Source: Leptospira meyeri (GTDB lineage Bacteria > Spirochaetota > Leptospiria > Leptospirales > Leptospiraceae). From it: DNA of 64,000 nucleotides. A program made the position numbers and the translations under genes. The stretch is from NCBI RefSeq assembly GCF_004368965.1, contig NZ_SORO01000001.1, positions 868,001 to 932,000 on the forward strand, read 5' to 3'. The notes beneath the pieces were generated by a model that searched no databases, was not told where the DNA came from, and saw nothing but the letters and a program-made list of their open reading frames with translations. This document shows positions 8,920-16,896 of this stretch, piece by piece. Within the stretch, counting starts at the first letter, position 1. Every line of letters starts with the position of its first letter.

Positions 8920-10730
8920 AACAAGAGTTTGGTTCGCTGGAAGAAGAAATTCTATATGTAAAATCAATCCTTACCAAAGAACGTGAGTATGAACGTTCAT
9001 TATTTTTGGAAAAAGGTGAAGAAACCAAAGTTATCAAATCTGCAGAATTGGAAGACCTTAATTTTGTTGTGGGAAATACGTGGAGAGCGGAGTTCAAAAT
9101 TTCGCCTTCCTTAAAAGCCAAAGAATGGTTAAAACAAGGTATCCCAGTTCTTTTAAAAGGAAGTTCGGAAACCATTTTTGGAAATATCTATAGGGCAACC
9201 GATACAAAACTTACCGTTCAAGTGCGTGGGGATTACGAGTGGGAAGACAATGAATTCCAAATTTCAAAGTGGTTCCAAGAATCCACTTATGATTTGTATA
9301 ACGAAATCATAGCAAAAGTAATCGAAGATAAAGAAAGTTTTTCGCATAAAAAACTTAACTGGATATTGGGATTTGGCCTCGGTGACAAACCAAATCCTCC
9401 CAAATCAGGGCAAACAGCCAACTCACTAGAACGAATTTTTCAAATTGCTGATTACGGAATGATTTTTGGTCCACCAGGAACAGGAAAGACCACCTTACTC
9501 ATGCAAGCTGTCGAAAAAATCAAATCGAAAAATGAGTCGGTTCTAACACTTTGCCCCACAAACTTTGCTTGCGATTATATTGTTGAACTGGCTTTAAAAA
9601 AAGGAATTCGTGTGATCCGATTAGGCAACTCTACCAAAATCAAAGAAGAAGTCCTACCACATCATATCGATCACCTCATCCAAGAACATCCCGACCAAAA
9701 ACAAATCCATAACTGGCAGACGGAACTAAAGGCCATCCAGAAAAAAGCAAATTCCTGGAAACGAAACTTTGGAAAAGAAGAAAGGGAAGAAAGAAAGGCA
9801 CAAAGAAAAGAAGCTAAGTTTTTACTTTCTACAATCAGAGAAGCAGAATCAAACATTCGAATGAAGTTACTCGACAATGCAGAACTCATCGTATCAACTT
9901 TTTCTGGATTTGGAAATGAATTTAAAAAAGGTAGAGAATTTGATTATGTGTTTGTTGATGAAGCCACTCAAAGTTTAGATCCTGGATGTTACCTTGCTCT
10001 ATATGCGGGGAAAAAAACTTTTTTCTTTGGAGACCCGAAACAACTCGGAGCCAGTTTCTCTCACCCAGACCACACAGCGGTTCATAGTTTTTTAGAAAAA
10101 GCAATCACCTATGATTCCGGTGATCGGGTGATCTTTTTAGAAAAACAATTTCGAATGAAACCTGAAATCCTTGGTTTTCCCAATGGGACCTACTATGAAA
10201 ATAAAATATTAACCCATCCCGATGCCAAGTGGAATCATAATATAGATATTTCCCATGTATTTGGAAATAATTCATCAATCCTATGGATAGATACTGCAGG
10301 TAGTGACTCTGAAGAAGAAACTGAAGGCGATGAACCAAGTTTTTTTAACAAAACAGAAATTCAACTGGTAGAAACATTGTTTCGGTTAGGAATACCAAAA
10401 GAACAATCGATTGTAATTTCACCTTACAGAGGACAGGTGGAAAAACTAATAAAAGTCTCATCCGGGCGTTGGTTTACTCAAACCATTGACTCTTTTCAAG
10501 GAAGAGAGTCGGAAATTGTGATCCTTAGTTTGGTCCGATCCAATAGCGATGGAGAGGTCGGTTTTTTATTAAACCCTAAACGATTGAATGTAGCCCTGAC
10601 GCGTGCCAAATCTCATCTGATTCTAATTGGTGATTCTGGTACCCTCTGCCAAACAAAGGAATTCCAAGACCTCTATTCTTATATCGAATCAGCGGGTGAA
10701 ATCCGTTCGATTTATGAATTTATGGAATAA
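8904..10730 (+). CDS. SF1 (Upf1/IGHMBP2-like) helicase-type ATPase
   Basis: 608 residues. Superfamily 1 motifs in order: Walker A GPPGTGKTT (189-197), motif II VDEAT (351-355), motif III GDPKQLGAS (376-384), motif IV region EKQFRM near 413, motif V TIDSFQGRESEIVILS near 520 and motif VI NVALTRAKSHLILIGD near 560. The arrangement and FQGRE/ALTRAK motifs match the Upf1-like SF1B group that unwinds DNA or RNA 5'-3'. The N-terminal 170 residues resemble the beta-barrel stalk found before the motor in IGHMBP2 proteins. It overlaps the TPR gene by 16 bases. Nucleic acid substrate is unknown. Confidence 0.9.
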   Translation: MGRTIKQEFGSLEEEILYVKSILTKEREYERSLFLEKGEETKVIKSAELEDLNFVVGNTWRAEFKISPSLKAKEWLKQGIPVLLKGSSETIFGNIYRATDTKLTVQVRGDYEWEDNEFQISKWFQESTYDLYNEIIAKVIEDKESFSHKKLNWILGFGLGDKPNPPKSGQTANSLERIFQIADYGMIFGPPGTGKTTLLMQAVEKIKSKNESVLTLCPTNFACDYIVELALKKGIRVIRLGNSTKIKEEVLPHHIDHLIQEHPDQKQIHNWQTELKAIQKKANSWKRNFGKEEREERKAQRKEAKFLLSTIREAESNIRMKLLDNAELIVSTFSGFGNEFKKGREFDYVFVDEATQSLDPGCYLALYAGKKTFFFGDPKQLGASFSHPDHTAVHSFLEKAITYDSGDRVIFLEKQFRMKPEILGFPNGTYYENKILTHPDAKWNHNIDISHVFGNNSSILWIDTAGSDSEEETEGDEPSFFNKTEIQLVETLFRLGIPKEQSIVISPYRGQVEKLIKVSSGRWFTQTIDSFQGRESEIVILSLVRSNSDGEVGFLLNPKRLNVALTRAKSHLILIGDSGTLCQTKEFQDLYSYIESAGEIRSIYEFME

Positions 10731-10810
10731 AATTTCCGAACAAATTTGACTCATAAATCCAACGGAATTAATTCTTAAATTTCCTTATTTTAGATTTTCT
10801 CAATATATAC

Positions 10811-11464
10811 TTATAATACGACCCATTTAGATTCTTCTAAAGTATACACCAATCGGAAGGCTCCATCTGAACCGGGAGGGATTTCTGCGATGGGTTCAAA
10901 ATCGAAATCAGTGGTTTCGTCTGCATTTTCTTTCACAGCACTTGTGACTAAAATCTCCCAAGCTTTGGCCGTGTCTTCACCTAACTTAGATGCAGCGTTA
11001 ACTTCTGCCCCAAAAACATCTGAATCGCCAATCTTTAAAATTTTTCCAAATCCAAGACCGACACAAAGTAAAATTTGTTCTTCTGCCACCCTTCCTTCAT
11101 TATAACGTTTGCATGCTTTTTGCATTTGGATGGCACATTGGATAGCCTTATTCGTATTACGGAAAAGAACCATCAGACTATCTCCTTCGTCTTTCATCAG
11201 GATTCCATCAAACTCATCAAGAACAGGAATCAGGATTCTTTGTGATTCATAGATGGTTTGTAAAAAATGAATGATCCCAAATTTTGCAACCCCTCGAGAA
11301 AAACCAGAAAGATCGGTAAACATCACACACCAGGTTTCTCCAAAAAGATCCCAAATTCGTTTGTCGATGATATCTTGGTTGGAGCCAGGGCTCAAACGTT
11401 CTTCTAAAAGTTTTTCTAATCGTTCTTCTGAGGCAGAAGTGGCAATGGTGCGTTTTTGACCCAT
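10811..11464 (-). CDS. Class III adenylate/guanylate cyclase domain protein
   Basis: 217 residues from the ATG at 11464. Metal-binding aspartates are visible in MFTDLSGFS and in KDEGDSLMVLF. The transition-state region reads EVNAASKL, where canonical cyclases have VNxAxRL: the asparagine is kept but the arginine is lysine. A non-canonical or weak cyclase is therefore possible. An in-frame ATG at 11563 would add 33 residues with a hydrophobic stretch (CIFLFGIIYLTIAI) but overlap the TetR gene by 68 bases; the shorter form leaves a normal 31-bp gap. It is likely co-transcribed with the upstream TetR gene. Confidence 0.82.
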   Translation of the reverse strand: MGQKRTIATSASEERLEKLLEERLSPGSNQDIIDKRIWDLFGETWCVMFTDLSGFSRGVAKFGIIHFLQTIYESQRILIPVLDEFDGILMKDEGDSLMVLFRNTNKAIQCAIQMQKACKRYNEGRVAEEQILLCVGLGFGKILKIGDSDVFGAEVNAASKLGEDTAKAWEILVTSAVKENADETTDFDFEPIAEIPPGSDGAFRLVYTLEESKWVVL

Positions 11465-11495
11465 GCGAGCGAGTATAACCGCTTTTTTTCGAATG

Positions 11496-12089
11496 TCAAT
11501 TGCAATGGTTAAGTAAATGATCCCGAAAAGAAAGATACAACGAATCATAAACCTTTCGATCATTCATTACTTTTCCCATAGCGAAGGTAGCTTCTTGGAA
11601 AGTGACAATAAATTCAGCAAGTTTCATTGTGTCCGTTTTGGCTTTTAAAATCTTTTTCTTTTTTGCCAAATCCAAGTAAGTTTTTGTATTTTGAATCCAA
11701 CGGGATAAAAGTTCCTTAGCTTTCTTTTGGAATTCAGGATCAATCGCTGACATTTCTTGTCCCAAGTTATTGAGAGGACATCCTCTAGATACAAATTCAT
11801 CAGGCCATTCCTCAAATGTTTTTTGAAACGTAAGAATGATACCCTTCACTGGGTCATCGTAGTTTTCCAAAGGCAAAATCCACCGATCCAAAATTCCTTT
11901 AGATAGAAACTCATCAATAATGGCGTAACCCAAATGGTTTTTAGTTGGGAAGTGGTAGAAAAAGGCACCTATGGTTAAGTTTGCCTTTTGTGCAATTTCA
12001 CGTACCCCTACACCTTGAAATCCATTTTGGTAAATCAGAACAAATGCAGATTCAATGATCAGTTTACGAGTTTCCTCTTGTTTTCCCAT
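11496..12089 (-). CDS. TetR/AcrR family transcriptional regulator
   Basis: 197 residues. The N-terminal helix-turn-helix is textbook TetR: GFQGVGVREIAQKANLTIGA followed by FYHFPTKNHL (about 20-50). The C-terminal half, with GCPLNNLGQEM, resembles the TetR_C domain of YcdC/AefR-like regulators that sense small organic molecules. It is divergent from a small DoxX-type gene, and the 181-bp gap between them carries two perfect inverted repeats overlapping a good promoter for this gene, so autoregulation plus control of doxX is the simple reading. Confidence 0.92.
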   Translation of the reverse strand: MGKQEETRKLIIESAFVLIYQNGFQGVGVREIAQKANLTIGAFFYHFPTKNHLGYAIIDEFLSKGILDRWILPLENYDDPVKGIILTFQKTFEEWPDEFVSRGCPLNNLGQEMSAIDPEFQKKAKELLSRWIQNTKTYLDLAKKKKILKAKTDTMKLAEFIVTFQEATFAMGKVMNDRKVYDSLYLSFRDHLLNHCN

Positions 12090-12180
12090 TGCTCACTTGT
12101 TCCTCGTCCTCCATAAAACGGAACCTGCATCCGTAGAGAACATCTTTTTGGTTTTATATCCCTGAAGGCACCTGAACCTC

Positions 12181-12213
12181 CAATAGAATTTATATAGATT
12201 ATAAATTCTATTG
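12181..12213 (-). promoter_or_regulatory. 33-bp inverted repeat and tetR promoter
   Basis: Perfect 14-base arms (CAATAGAATTTATA and its complement) flank a 5-base spacer. Read on the minus strand, TTGTCA (12216-12211), 17 bases, then TATAAA forms a strong sigma70-type promoter aimed at tetR, and the palindrome covers its -10 and spacer. It has no T-tract or GC stem, so an operator is more likely than a terminator. Confidence 0.7.
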
Positions 12214-12215
12214 AC

Positions 12216-12235
12216 AACATATCAGTTGATATGTT
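12216..12235. promoter_or_regulatory. TetR-type operator between tetR and doxX
   Basis: AACATATCAGTTGATATGTT is a perfect 9-base inverted repeat around a GT centre, the size typical for TetR-family operators. It abuts the -35 of the minus-strand tetR promoter and lies 36 bp before the doxX ATG, so one bound dimer could block both directions. On the plus strand a TTGACA overlaps its edge but I see no good -10. Confidence 0.72.
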
Positions 12236-12270
12236 TTTCTGGCTAGACCGATTTTTTAGCAGGTGATTTT

Positions 12271-12663
12271 ATGAACGAACTAAACCAATCCCCTACCAAC
12301 CTCTGGGTGGGACGGATTCTCAGCGGACTTGTGATTGCATTTCTTCTCTTTGACGCAGGAGGAAAACTAGCAAAAATTGATCCCGTCCTAAAAAGTATGG
12401 AGGAACTTGGTCTACCAGCATCCAGTGCTACGACCATTGGAATCCTTCTTCTTGTGATTACAGTGATGTATGCCATTCCGCAAACAGCTGCACTTGGAGC
12501 CCTCCTACTCACAGGGTATTTGGGGGGTGCCGTTGCCATTCACGTACGAGTCAATAATCCACTATGGAGCCACACTCTATTTCCTGTTTACGTTGGAATT
12601 CTTCTTTGGGTAGGTCTTGTGCTGCGAAATCCAAAAGTAAAAGATCTTTTCTGGGGTTTTTAA
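12271..12663 (+). CDS. DoxX-like four-helix membrane protein
   Basis: 130 residues, four membrane helices, matching the DoxX-like (DoxX_2) group: RILSGLVIAFLLFDAGGKL at 15-33, then GLPASSATTIGILLL and LLTGYLGGAVAIHVR. ATG is preceded by AGGTGATTTT. Genes of this type are often placed next to TetR regulators and respond to electrophiles or solvents; the reaction is unknown. It is divergent from tetR with shared operators and convergent with the membrane protein at 12697. Confidence 0.83.
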   Translation: MNELNQSPTNLWVGRILSGLVIAFLLFDAGGKLAKIDPVLKSMEELGLPASSATTIGILLLVITVMYAIPQTAALGALLLTGYLGGAVAIHVRVNNPLWSHTLFPVYVGILLWVGLVLRNPKVKDLFWGF

Positions 12664-12696
12664 AAACAAACAAATGAAACCATTCAGGTGAATGTG

Positions 12697-13266
12697 CTAA
12701 CCATTCACCTTTAAGATTTTTATGACTAGCGGAATCATCAATATAGAAATTCCGATATAAATAGAAACGCGAAAGTAATTCAGAATTACCCACGTCTTAA
12801 TTTCATTTTTGCCTTCAAGAGAATGGAAACCATCCGTATTTGCCAAAAACTGAAAACGAATGATTTTCCCAGCAAAATAAACAACAGTCCAAACCCTTAC
12901 TGCCATATGAAGGATAAACAAAACAACTAACCAATGACCGATTCCCTCTATTTGATAACAAAACAAGAGCGATACCAAGAAAATGATTTCATGGATGGAG
13001 TGAAACATAATCCAAAAATATTTTAAATCGGCAGATTTGATCTCTGTATTTAGAATCTGCAAATTTGTTACATGGCCAGTTGCCCAACGCGGAACAAAAA
13101 CAAGAGTTTCAAAAATTTGAGCACCATTCATTAAAAAATAGATTAACAAGTTGGTGAGTAACGAGTATTTTGCGAGTGCTAGAGAATTGTTGGAAACAAA
13201 AGTAGCCATATCTTGTATCCCAATCATTGAATTGAAAACAAAAGACTTTCCGATCACATAATTCAT
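12697..13266 (-). CDS. Four-helix membrane protein under MarR control, function unknown
   Basis: 189 residues with about four transmembrane helices (near 33-52, 85-105, 110-132 and 158-182). I do not recognise a family with confidence; the C-terminal W-x-x-L-N-x-x-R-V pattern is faintly like DUF1772 proteins. It begins two bases after the MarR stop (TAAATATG), so the pair forms a tight operon and this protein is the probable target of the regulator, perhaps a transporter or quinone-related membrane enzyme. Confidence 0.72.
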   Translation of the reverse strand: MNYVIGKSFVFNSMIGIQDMATFVSNNSLALAKYSLLTNLLIYFLMNGAQIFETLVFVPRWATGHVTNLQILNTEIKSADLKYFWIMFHSIHEIIFLVSLLFCYQIEGIGHWLVVLFILHMAVRVWTVVYFAGKIIRFQFLANTDGFHSLEGKNEIKTWVILNYFRVSIYIGISILMIPLVIKILKVNG

Positions 13267-13268
13267 AT

Positions 13269-13718
13269 TTAGTTTTCTTCCAGTATACTTTTAGACATTT
13301 TTTCCATGATTCCAATTGCAGATTCAAAATACCGGTGAACGACTTCTAACTCCCGGCTTGAAAAACTAGAAATCAAAAGCTCTGTATCTTTTTGCAATTT
13401 TTTAAAAATTGGTGCAAACAATTGGTTTGCCTTTTCTAAATTAGGAACAATCATCACCTTCCTTCTATCATCTGGTAAAAATTTTCGTTTTACTAATTTG
13501 TTTTTCTCTAACCGATCAATGACACCAGTAATAGCTCCCGTTGTAAGGCCGGAGATTTTTGCCAGTTCCCCTGCGGTCATTTCCCCTTTTTCAATCAGGT
13601 ATCCTAAATATTTATGATCGGTTCCCGAAAGGCCGGCTTTTTTTGCAATCGCCTCGTGCATATTCAGAGCAGTTTCGAAGTATTTGCGTGTCGTTTTCTT
13701 AAAATTTGAAGATTCCAT
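13269..13718 (-). CDS. MarR family transcriptional regulator
   Basis: 149 residues. The winged helix is clear: MTAGELAKISGLTTGAITGVIDRLEKNKLVKR (about 48-79) followed by DDRRKVMIV, the MarR wing. Family members bind palindromes as dimers and are released by phenolics or oxidants. Upstream lies a 39-bp near-continuous inverted repeat ending 24 bp before the ATG, so autorepression is likely. Weak ribosome site (CTAAAG). First gene of a two-gene operon with the 12697 membrane protein. Confidence 0.92.
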   Translation of the reverse strand: MESSNFKKTTRKYFETALNMHEAIAKKAGLSGTDHKYLGYLIEKGEMTAGELAKISGLTTGAITGVIDRLEKNKLVKRKFLPDDRRKVMIVPNLEKANQLFAPIFKKLQKDTELLISSFSSRELEVVHRYFESAIGIMEKMSKSILEEN

Positions 13719-13742
13719 TGACTTTAGGTTTAGAGATATCTT

Positions 13743-13781
13743 AATATCTATATATCTTAGTTACTAAGATATATAGATATT
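13743..13781 (-). promoter_or_regulatory. 39-bp MarR-type operator
   Basis: Perfect 18-base arms (AATATCTATATATCTTAG and its complement) around a TTA centre. Each arm holds overlapping ATATCT elements, so more than one dimer could bind. Placed 24 bp before the marR start codon, over the expected promoter. Confidence 0.75.
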
Positions 13782-13871
13782 GCAAACAAAAATTTTAAAT
13801 ATTTTGGTAAATTGAGTAAATCTACTCAAAGAAGGTGTTGAACCGATTGATTAGCTAGTGATCTTAAATAT

Positions 13872-13904
13872 AAAAAAAGACCCTTGGTTTCCCTTGGGTC
13901 TTTT
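13872..13904 (-). terminator. Terminator of the alternative complex III operon
   Basis: On the minus strand GACCC (plus weaker AAGG/CC pairing inside) pairs with GGGTC and is followed by seven T residues; flanking A/T runs extend the stem. It lies about 55 bp past the last gene of the act operon. On the plus strand only four T follow, so it is mainly a minus-strand terminator. Confidence 0.85.
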
Positions 13905-13959
13905 CTAAGAAAGGTAACTTAGCGGGATTTTTCCCAACTAAGCAATCTCAATAAAATTC

Positions 13960-14475
13960 TTAGTTTTGTTTTAACATGTTTTTGTTTGTGTAAGGAACTT
14001 CTTCCAAACCTTTCGTCAGGTCAGAAAGTGGGATCTTATCTTTCGGAAGATCTTTTAAATTCGAGTATTCCGTCCCACGTTTGTAGTGAGTTTTATCTGC
14101 AGGGTCATAAAAGGGTTTTGAATCCTTTACGAGGCCTTTGGAATATCTCCAAACACTTACTTCTGGGTCTTGGTTCACAACAAAACAACGAGGACTCATA
14201 TAACCTTCGTTTTTTGCCGTTTGCACTTTTACAAAGTATTTTGGTGCCCAAACGTTATGGTTACGAGCATCAAATATTTTTACAACTGTTCCTGCCGGAA
14301 CAAATTCCACCACTTTCGAGTTAGAATCTGCTTCCGAGTATAAAGGAACCGTAAAATCCAAACTTGCTTTGTTTGTTTTGGCATCACAATTTTTATGCCA
14401 AGTTACTTCCGCATTTTTGGAACAAGCTGTGAAACTTGCACCAATGATCATGAGTAATACAATTTTGTTTTTCAA
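13960..14475 (-). CDS. SH3-domain lipoprotein at the end of the act operon
   Basis: 171 residues. N-terminus MKNKIVLLMIIGASFTAC is a lipoprotein signal with the acylated cysteine at 18. Residues about 40-95 fit a bacterial SH3 fold (VPLYSEADSNSKVVEFVPAGTVVKIFDAR, then YFVKVQTAKNEGYMSPRCF). I chose a TTG start at 14475 because AGGAG stands 7 bases before it; the ATG at 14481 lies too close to that site, and longer frames run into actF. It follows actF with a small gap and ends before the operon terminator, so it may be an accessory periplasmic subunit of the complex. That role is inferred from position only. Confidence 0.78.
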   Translation of the reverse strand: MKNKIVLLMIIGASFTACSKNAEVTWHKNCDAKTNKASLDFTVPLYSEADSNSKVVEFVPAGTVVKIFDARNHNVWAPKYFVKVQTAKNEGYMSPRCFVVNQDPEVSVWRYSKGLVKDSKPFYDPADKTHYKRGTEYSNLKDLPKDKIPLSDLTKGLEEVPYTNKNMLKQN

Positions 14476-14485
14476 TTCCATTCTC

Positions 14486-15736
14486 CTATTGGTGGTGGTG
14501 GAGGCACTCATCCAAACGAGGGTCCCCAACCGGAACTAAGCTGTGTTTTTCCAACTTTTTGAAGATAAAGAATCCGAAAATTCCCACAACACCCACTGTT
14601 CCGCCAAACGCTAAAACAAAGTGTAGGATGGAAAATTTTTCGAAGTTTGCAGGGAATACCAACCAGAAAAGTTCAAAGAACTGTGTGACAAGAATCCAAG
14701 CTGCCAATTTCCAAAGGAAATCAATGTCTCTTTTGTTGGGACGATTGAGAAGTAGAAGGAATGGAATCACGAACTTCACAAAAGGAAGTGCGAGAGTTGT
14801 ATATCCCCATCCGCCAGTCATACGCATTTCGTAAAAGAAGGTTTCTTCTGGAATGTTTGCATACCAAATGAGCATAAATTGAGAGAACCCAACATAAGCC
14901 CAAAATGTTGTCATACCCAAAAGGAATTTTGCAATGTCATGGTAGTGGTTTTCATTCACTGCTTCACCAAGGTAACCGTTTTTCTTGAGAATTGCGATTA
15001 CAATCAAGTAGGAAGCTAATGAAGTTTGGAAAGCTCCTGCAAATGCATACACACCAAACATAGTAGAAAACCAGTGTGGAGTGAGGGACATGAGAAGGTC
15101 GAATGCCATAAAACACCAAGAAAGTGCAAAGAAGAGAATAAATCCCCCAGAGATCTTTGCCAAAGTTTTGGTTGTATCGACAACCTTATCTTTGTCCTGA
15201 CCCACTGACTTTCCATGAAAGATATAAGCAAATACGGACCAAACGCCAATGAAAGCTACACAACGAATGATGAAAGCTGTTGGGTTTAGGTAACCTGACT
15301 TATGGTGAATGAGGTGGTCATTTTCACGAACACTCGCATCGGCCCATTCATACAGGTCATGCATTCCAAAAATCACACCCACGAGTAAAAGCCCAGCAAT
15401 GGGTGTGAAAAGTCCGTAGGTTTCAAAAAGTCGTCTAACAGTAACAGACCAATGGGATCCTGTTAGGTGTTGGATTGCTGTAAAAAAGATTCCTGTGATG
15501 GCAAGACCAACTACAAAGTAAGTTCCAATCAGTAAAATATGGTAACCTAAATTCGTATGATGGAAATGACCAGCTTCGTCCATGTGACGAGATGTTTCAT
15601 GACCAAATCCGAGGAAAGCAATGAGAAAACTCACCACTCCCACTCCGATCATAGCAATGAGGGCATTACGAAGAGTAACTGGCAGTTGGAACTGCAGTAA
15701 TTTTTCGTCTAGTTTCGCTGCTTTTGTAGAGCTCAT
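14486..15736 (-). CDS. actF: Alternative complex III membrane subunit ActF
   Basis: 416 residues, about ten membrane helices, the second large quinol-related integral subunit of alternative complex III. Recognisable points are the NALIAMIGVGVVSFLIAFLG first helix, HHTNLGYHILLIGTYFVVGLA, and the RMTGGWGYTTLALPFVKFVIPFLLLLNR region. It is NrfD/PsrC-like and pairs with ActC in the membrane domain of the complex, which oxidises quinol and reduces cytochrome c. Gene order A-B-C-D-E-F upstream supports the assignment strongly. It ends with a His-rich tail. Confidence 0.9.
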   Translation of the reverse strand: MSSTKAAKLDEKLLQFQLPVTLRNALIAMIGVGVVSFLIAFLGFGHETSRHMDEAGHFHHTNLGYHILLIGTYFVVGLAITGIFFTAIQHLTGSHWSVTVRRLFETYGLFTPIAGLLLVGVIFGMHDLYEWADASVRENDHLIHHKSGYLNPTAFIIRCVAFIGVWSVFAYIFHGKSVGQDKDKVVDTTKTLAKISGGFILFFALSWCFMAFDLLMSLTPHWFSTMFGVYAFAGAFQTSLASYLIVIAILKKNGYLGEAVNENHYHDIAKFLLGMTTFWAYVGFSQFMLIWYANIPEETFFYEMRMTGGWGYTTLALPFVKFVIPFLLLLNRPNKRDIDFLWKLAAWILVTQFFELFWLVFPANFEKFSILHFVLAFGGTVGVVGIFGFFIFKKLEKHSLVPVGDPRLDECLHHHQ

Positions 15737-15744
15737 AATTTCCT

Positions 15745-16332
15745 CTAGTTCGCCTTTTTATTTTGAACTTCATATTCTTGAAGTTTTCGGATGTAAGCAA
15801 TGAGCTTCCATCTGTCTTCTGGTTCGATTTGGTAAGCATAACTTCCCATTCGACCTCGACCCATTGTGATGATATGGTAAATTTGCCCGTCGGTCCAACC
15901 CTTCACGTTGTCAGAAACAAGTGTAGGAACTGGTCCTTCAAACCTTGGAGCAGGTCCAACGACCGTTCCATTCCCGAGTCCCCTTACCCCGTGGCAAGGT
16001 GTGCAGTAGGTTTGGTAACGTTTTTCACCAATCATTAAATCACCTAAGTTTGCTTTGGCGATTGGATTCTTTAATCCTTTGTCCGCTCCTGGAAGCGTAT
16101 CAGGAGTAGGTTCTGCTGCATAAGGGTATGGAAAGTATCCTACCGGAATCGCACCTTTGGGAGGAATTCGAGAAGCAGATCCATTGGTTGCAAAAGCATC
16201 AGCTTCCTGTGACTCACGCGCAGGAGAATCATACATACTAGGAAAGTATTCATAAACGGGAGTTTTGTAATCGCAATTCACGAGAACGAGGAGTCCCGCT
16301 AGTGCTAAAACTCTAAAGATGTTTTGTTTCAT
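15745..16332 (-). CDS. actE: Alternative complex III cytochrome c lipoprotein ActE
   Basis: 195 residues. Signal MKQNIFRVLALAGLLVLVNC ends in a lipobox, so the protein is anchored in the membrane by a lipid. One CTPCHG haem-c motif lies near residue 115, with candidate methionine ligands in the ITMGRGRMGSYA segment. It is the monohaem cytochrome c subunit that passes electrons to soluble cytochrome c or an oxidase. ATG overlaps the actD stop by four bases, and eight bases separate it from actF. Confidence 0.92.
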   Translation of the reverse strand: MKQNIFRVLALAGLLVLVNCDYKTPVYEYFPSMYDSPARESQEADAFATNGSASRIPPKGAIPVGYFPYPYAAEPTPDTLPGADKGLKNPIAKANLGDLMIGEKRYQTYCTPCHGVRGLGNGTVVGPAPRFEGPVPTLVSDNVKGWTDGQIYHIITMGRGRMGSYAYQIEPEDRWKLIAYIRKLQEYEVQNKKAN

Positions 16333-16895
16333 TTTTGGTTCTCCGGTTTTACCACGGTTACTTCTGATCCACCAAGGCCTTTTACGAAAGAAACAACTTC
16401 TGATTCGTTATAACCTTTAGCAGATTTTGGAATCCAAAGACCGAATCTATGAGAGGTCAAATCCGGGTGAAGGATTCGACGGGTTGCTTTGGGAATACCG
16501 CTTAAAAAACATAGGGCAGCTACAGTGTAAATCCCTGCAGAAAATACAGTTAATTCAAAGATGATTGGCACATAAGCAAACCATGCGTTGAGAGATTTTC
16601 CAGAGATATTGAGAGGCCAGTCATGGGCATGAGTGAGATACTGAAAAAGAATCCCAATCGTGCAACCAAAGATACCAGCAAAGAAAGTGATCCAAGGAAG
16701 TCCAGATCTTGGAGTTCCCATCGCTTCATCGATCCCGTGAACAGGATAAGGAAGGATACAATCAAATCCTTTGTAGTCTTTTTCTTTGGCTTTTTCAGCC
16801 GCATGCATGATTGCTTCGGGAGTCTCGAAAATTCCGAGAACTCCTTCATCCATTTCTTTATATTTGTGAAACTGTTCTAATTTTGGAAGATACAT
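16329..16895 (-). CDS. actD: Alternative complex III subunit ActD (DUF3341)
   Basis: 188 residues. A soluble head (GVLGIFETPEAIMHAAEKAKEKGY-like pattern, residues 19-45, and PYPVHGIDEAMG) precedes two membrane helices (about 68-90 and 105-132), the classic DUF3341/ActD layout. It peripherally caps the ActC membrane subunit. It starts one base after the actC stop and overlaps actE by four bases, so translation is coupled through the operon. A later ATG (MDEGVLG) is a possible alternative start. Confidence 0.9.
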   Translation of the reverse strand: MYLPKLEQFHKYKEMDEGVLGIFETPEAIMHAAEKAKEKDYKGFDCILPYPVHGIDEAMGTPRSGLPWITFFAGIFGCTIGILFQYLTHAHDWPLNISGKSLNAWFAYVPIIFELTVFSAGIYTVAALCFLSGIPKATRRILHPDLTSHRFGLWIPKSAKGYNESEVVSFVKGLGGSEVTVVKPENQK

Positions 16896-16896
16896 A

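Noticed and set aside
12181..12213. 33-bp inverted repeat as a transcription terminator
   Set aside because: The stem is almost all A and T, has no T-tract after it and lies in a divergent promoter region.
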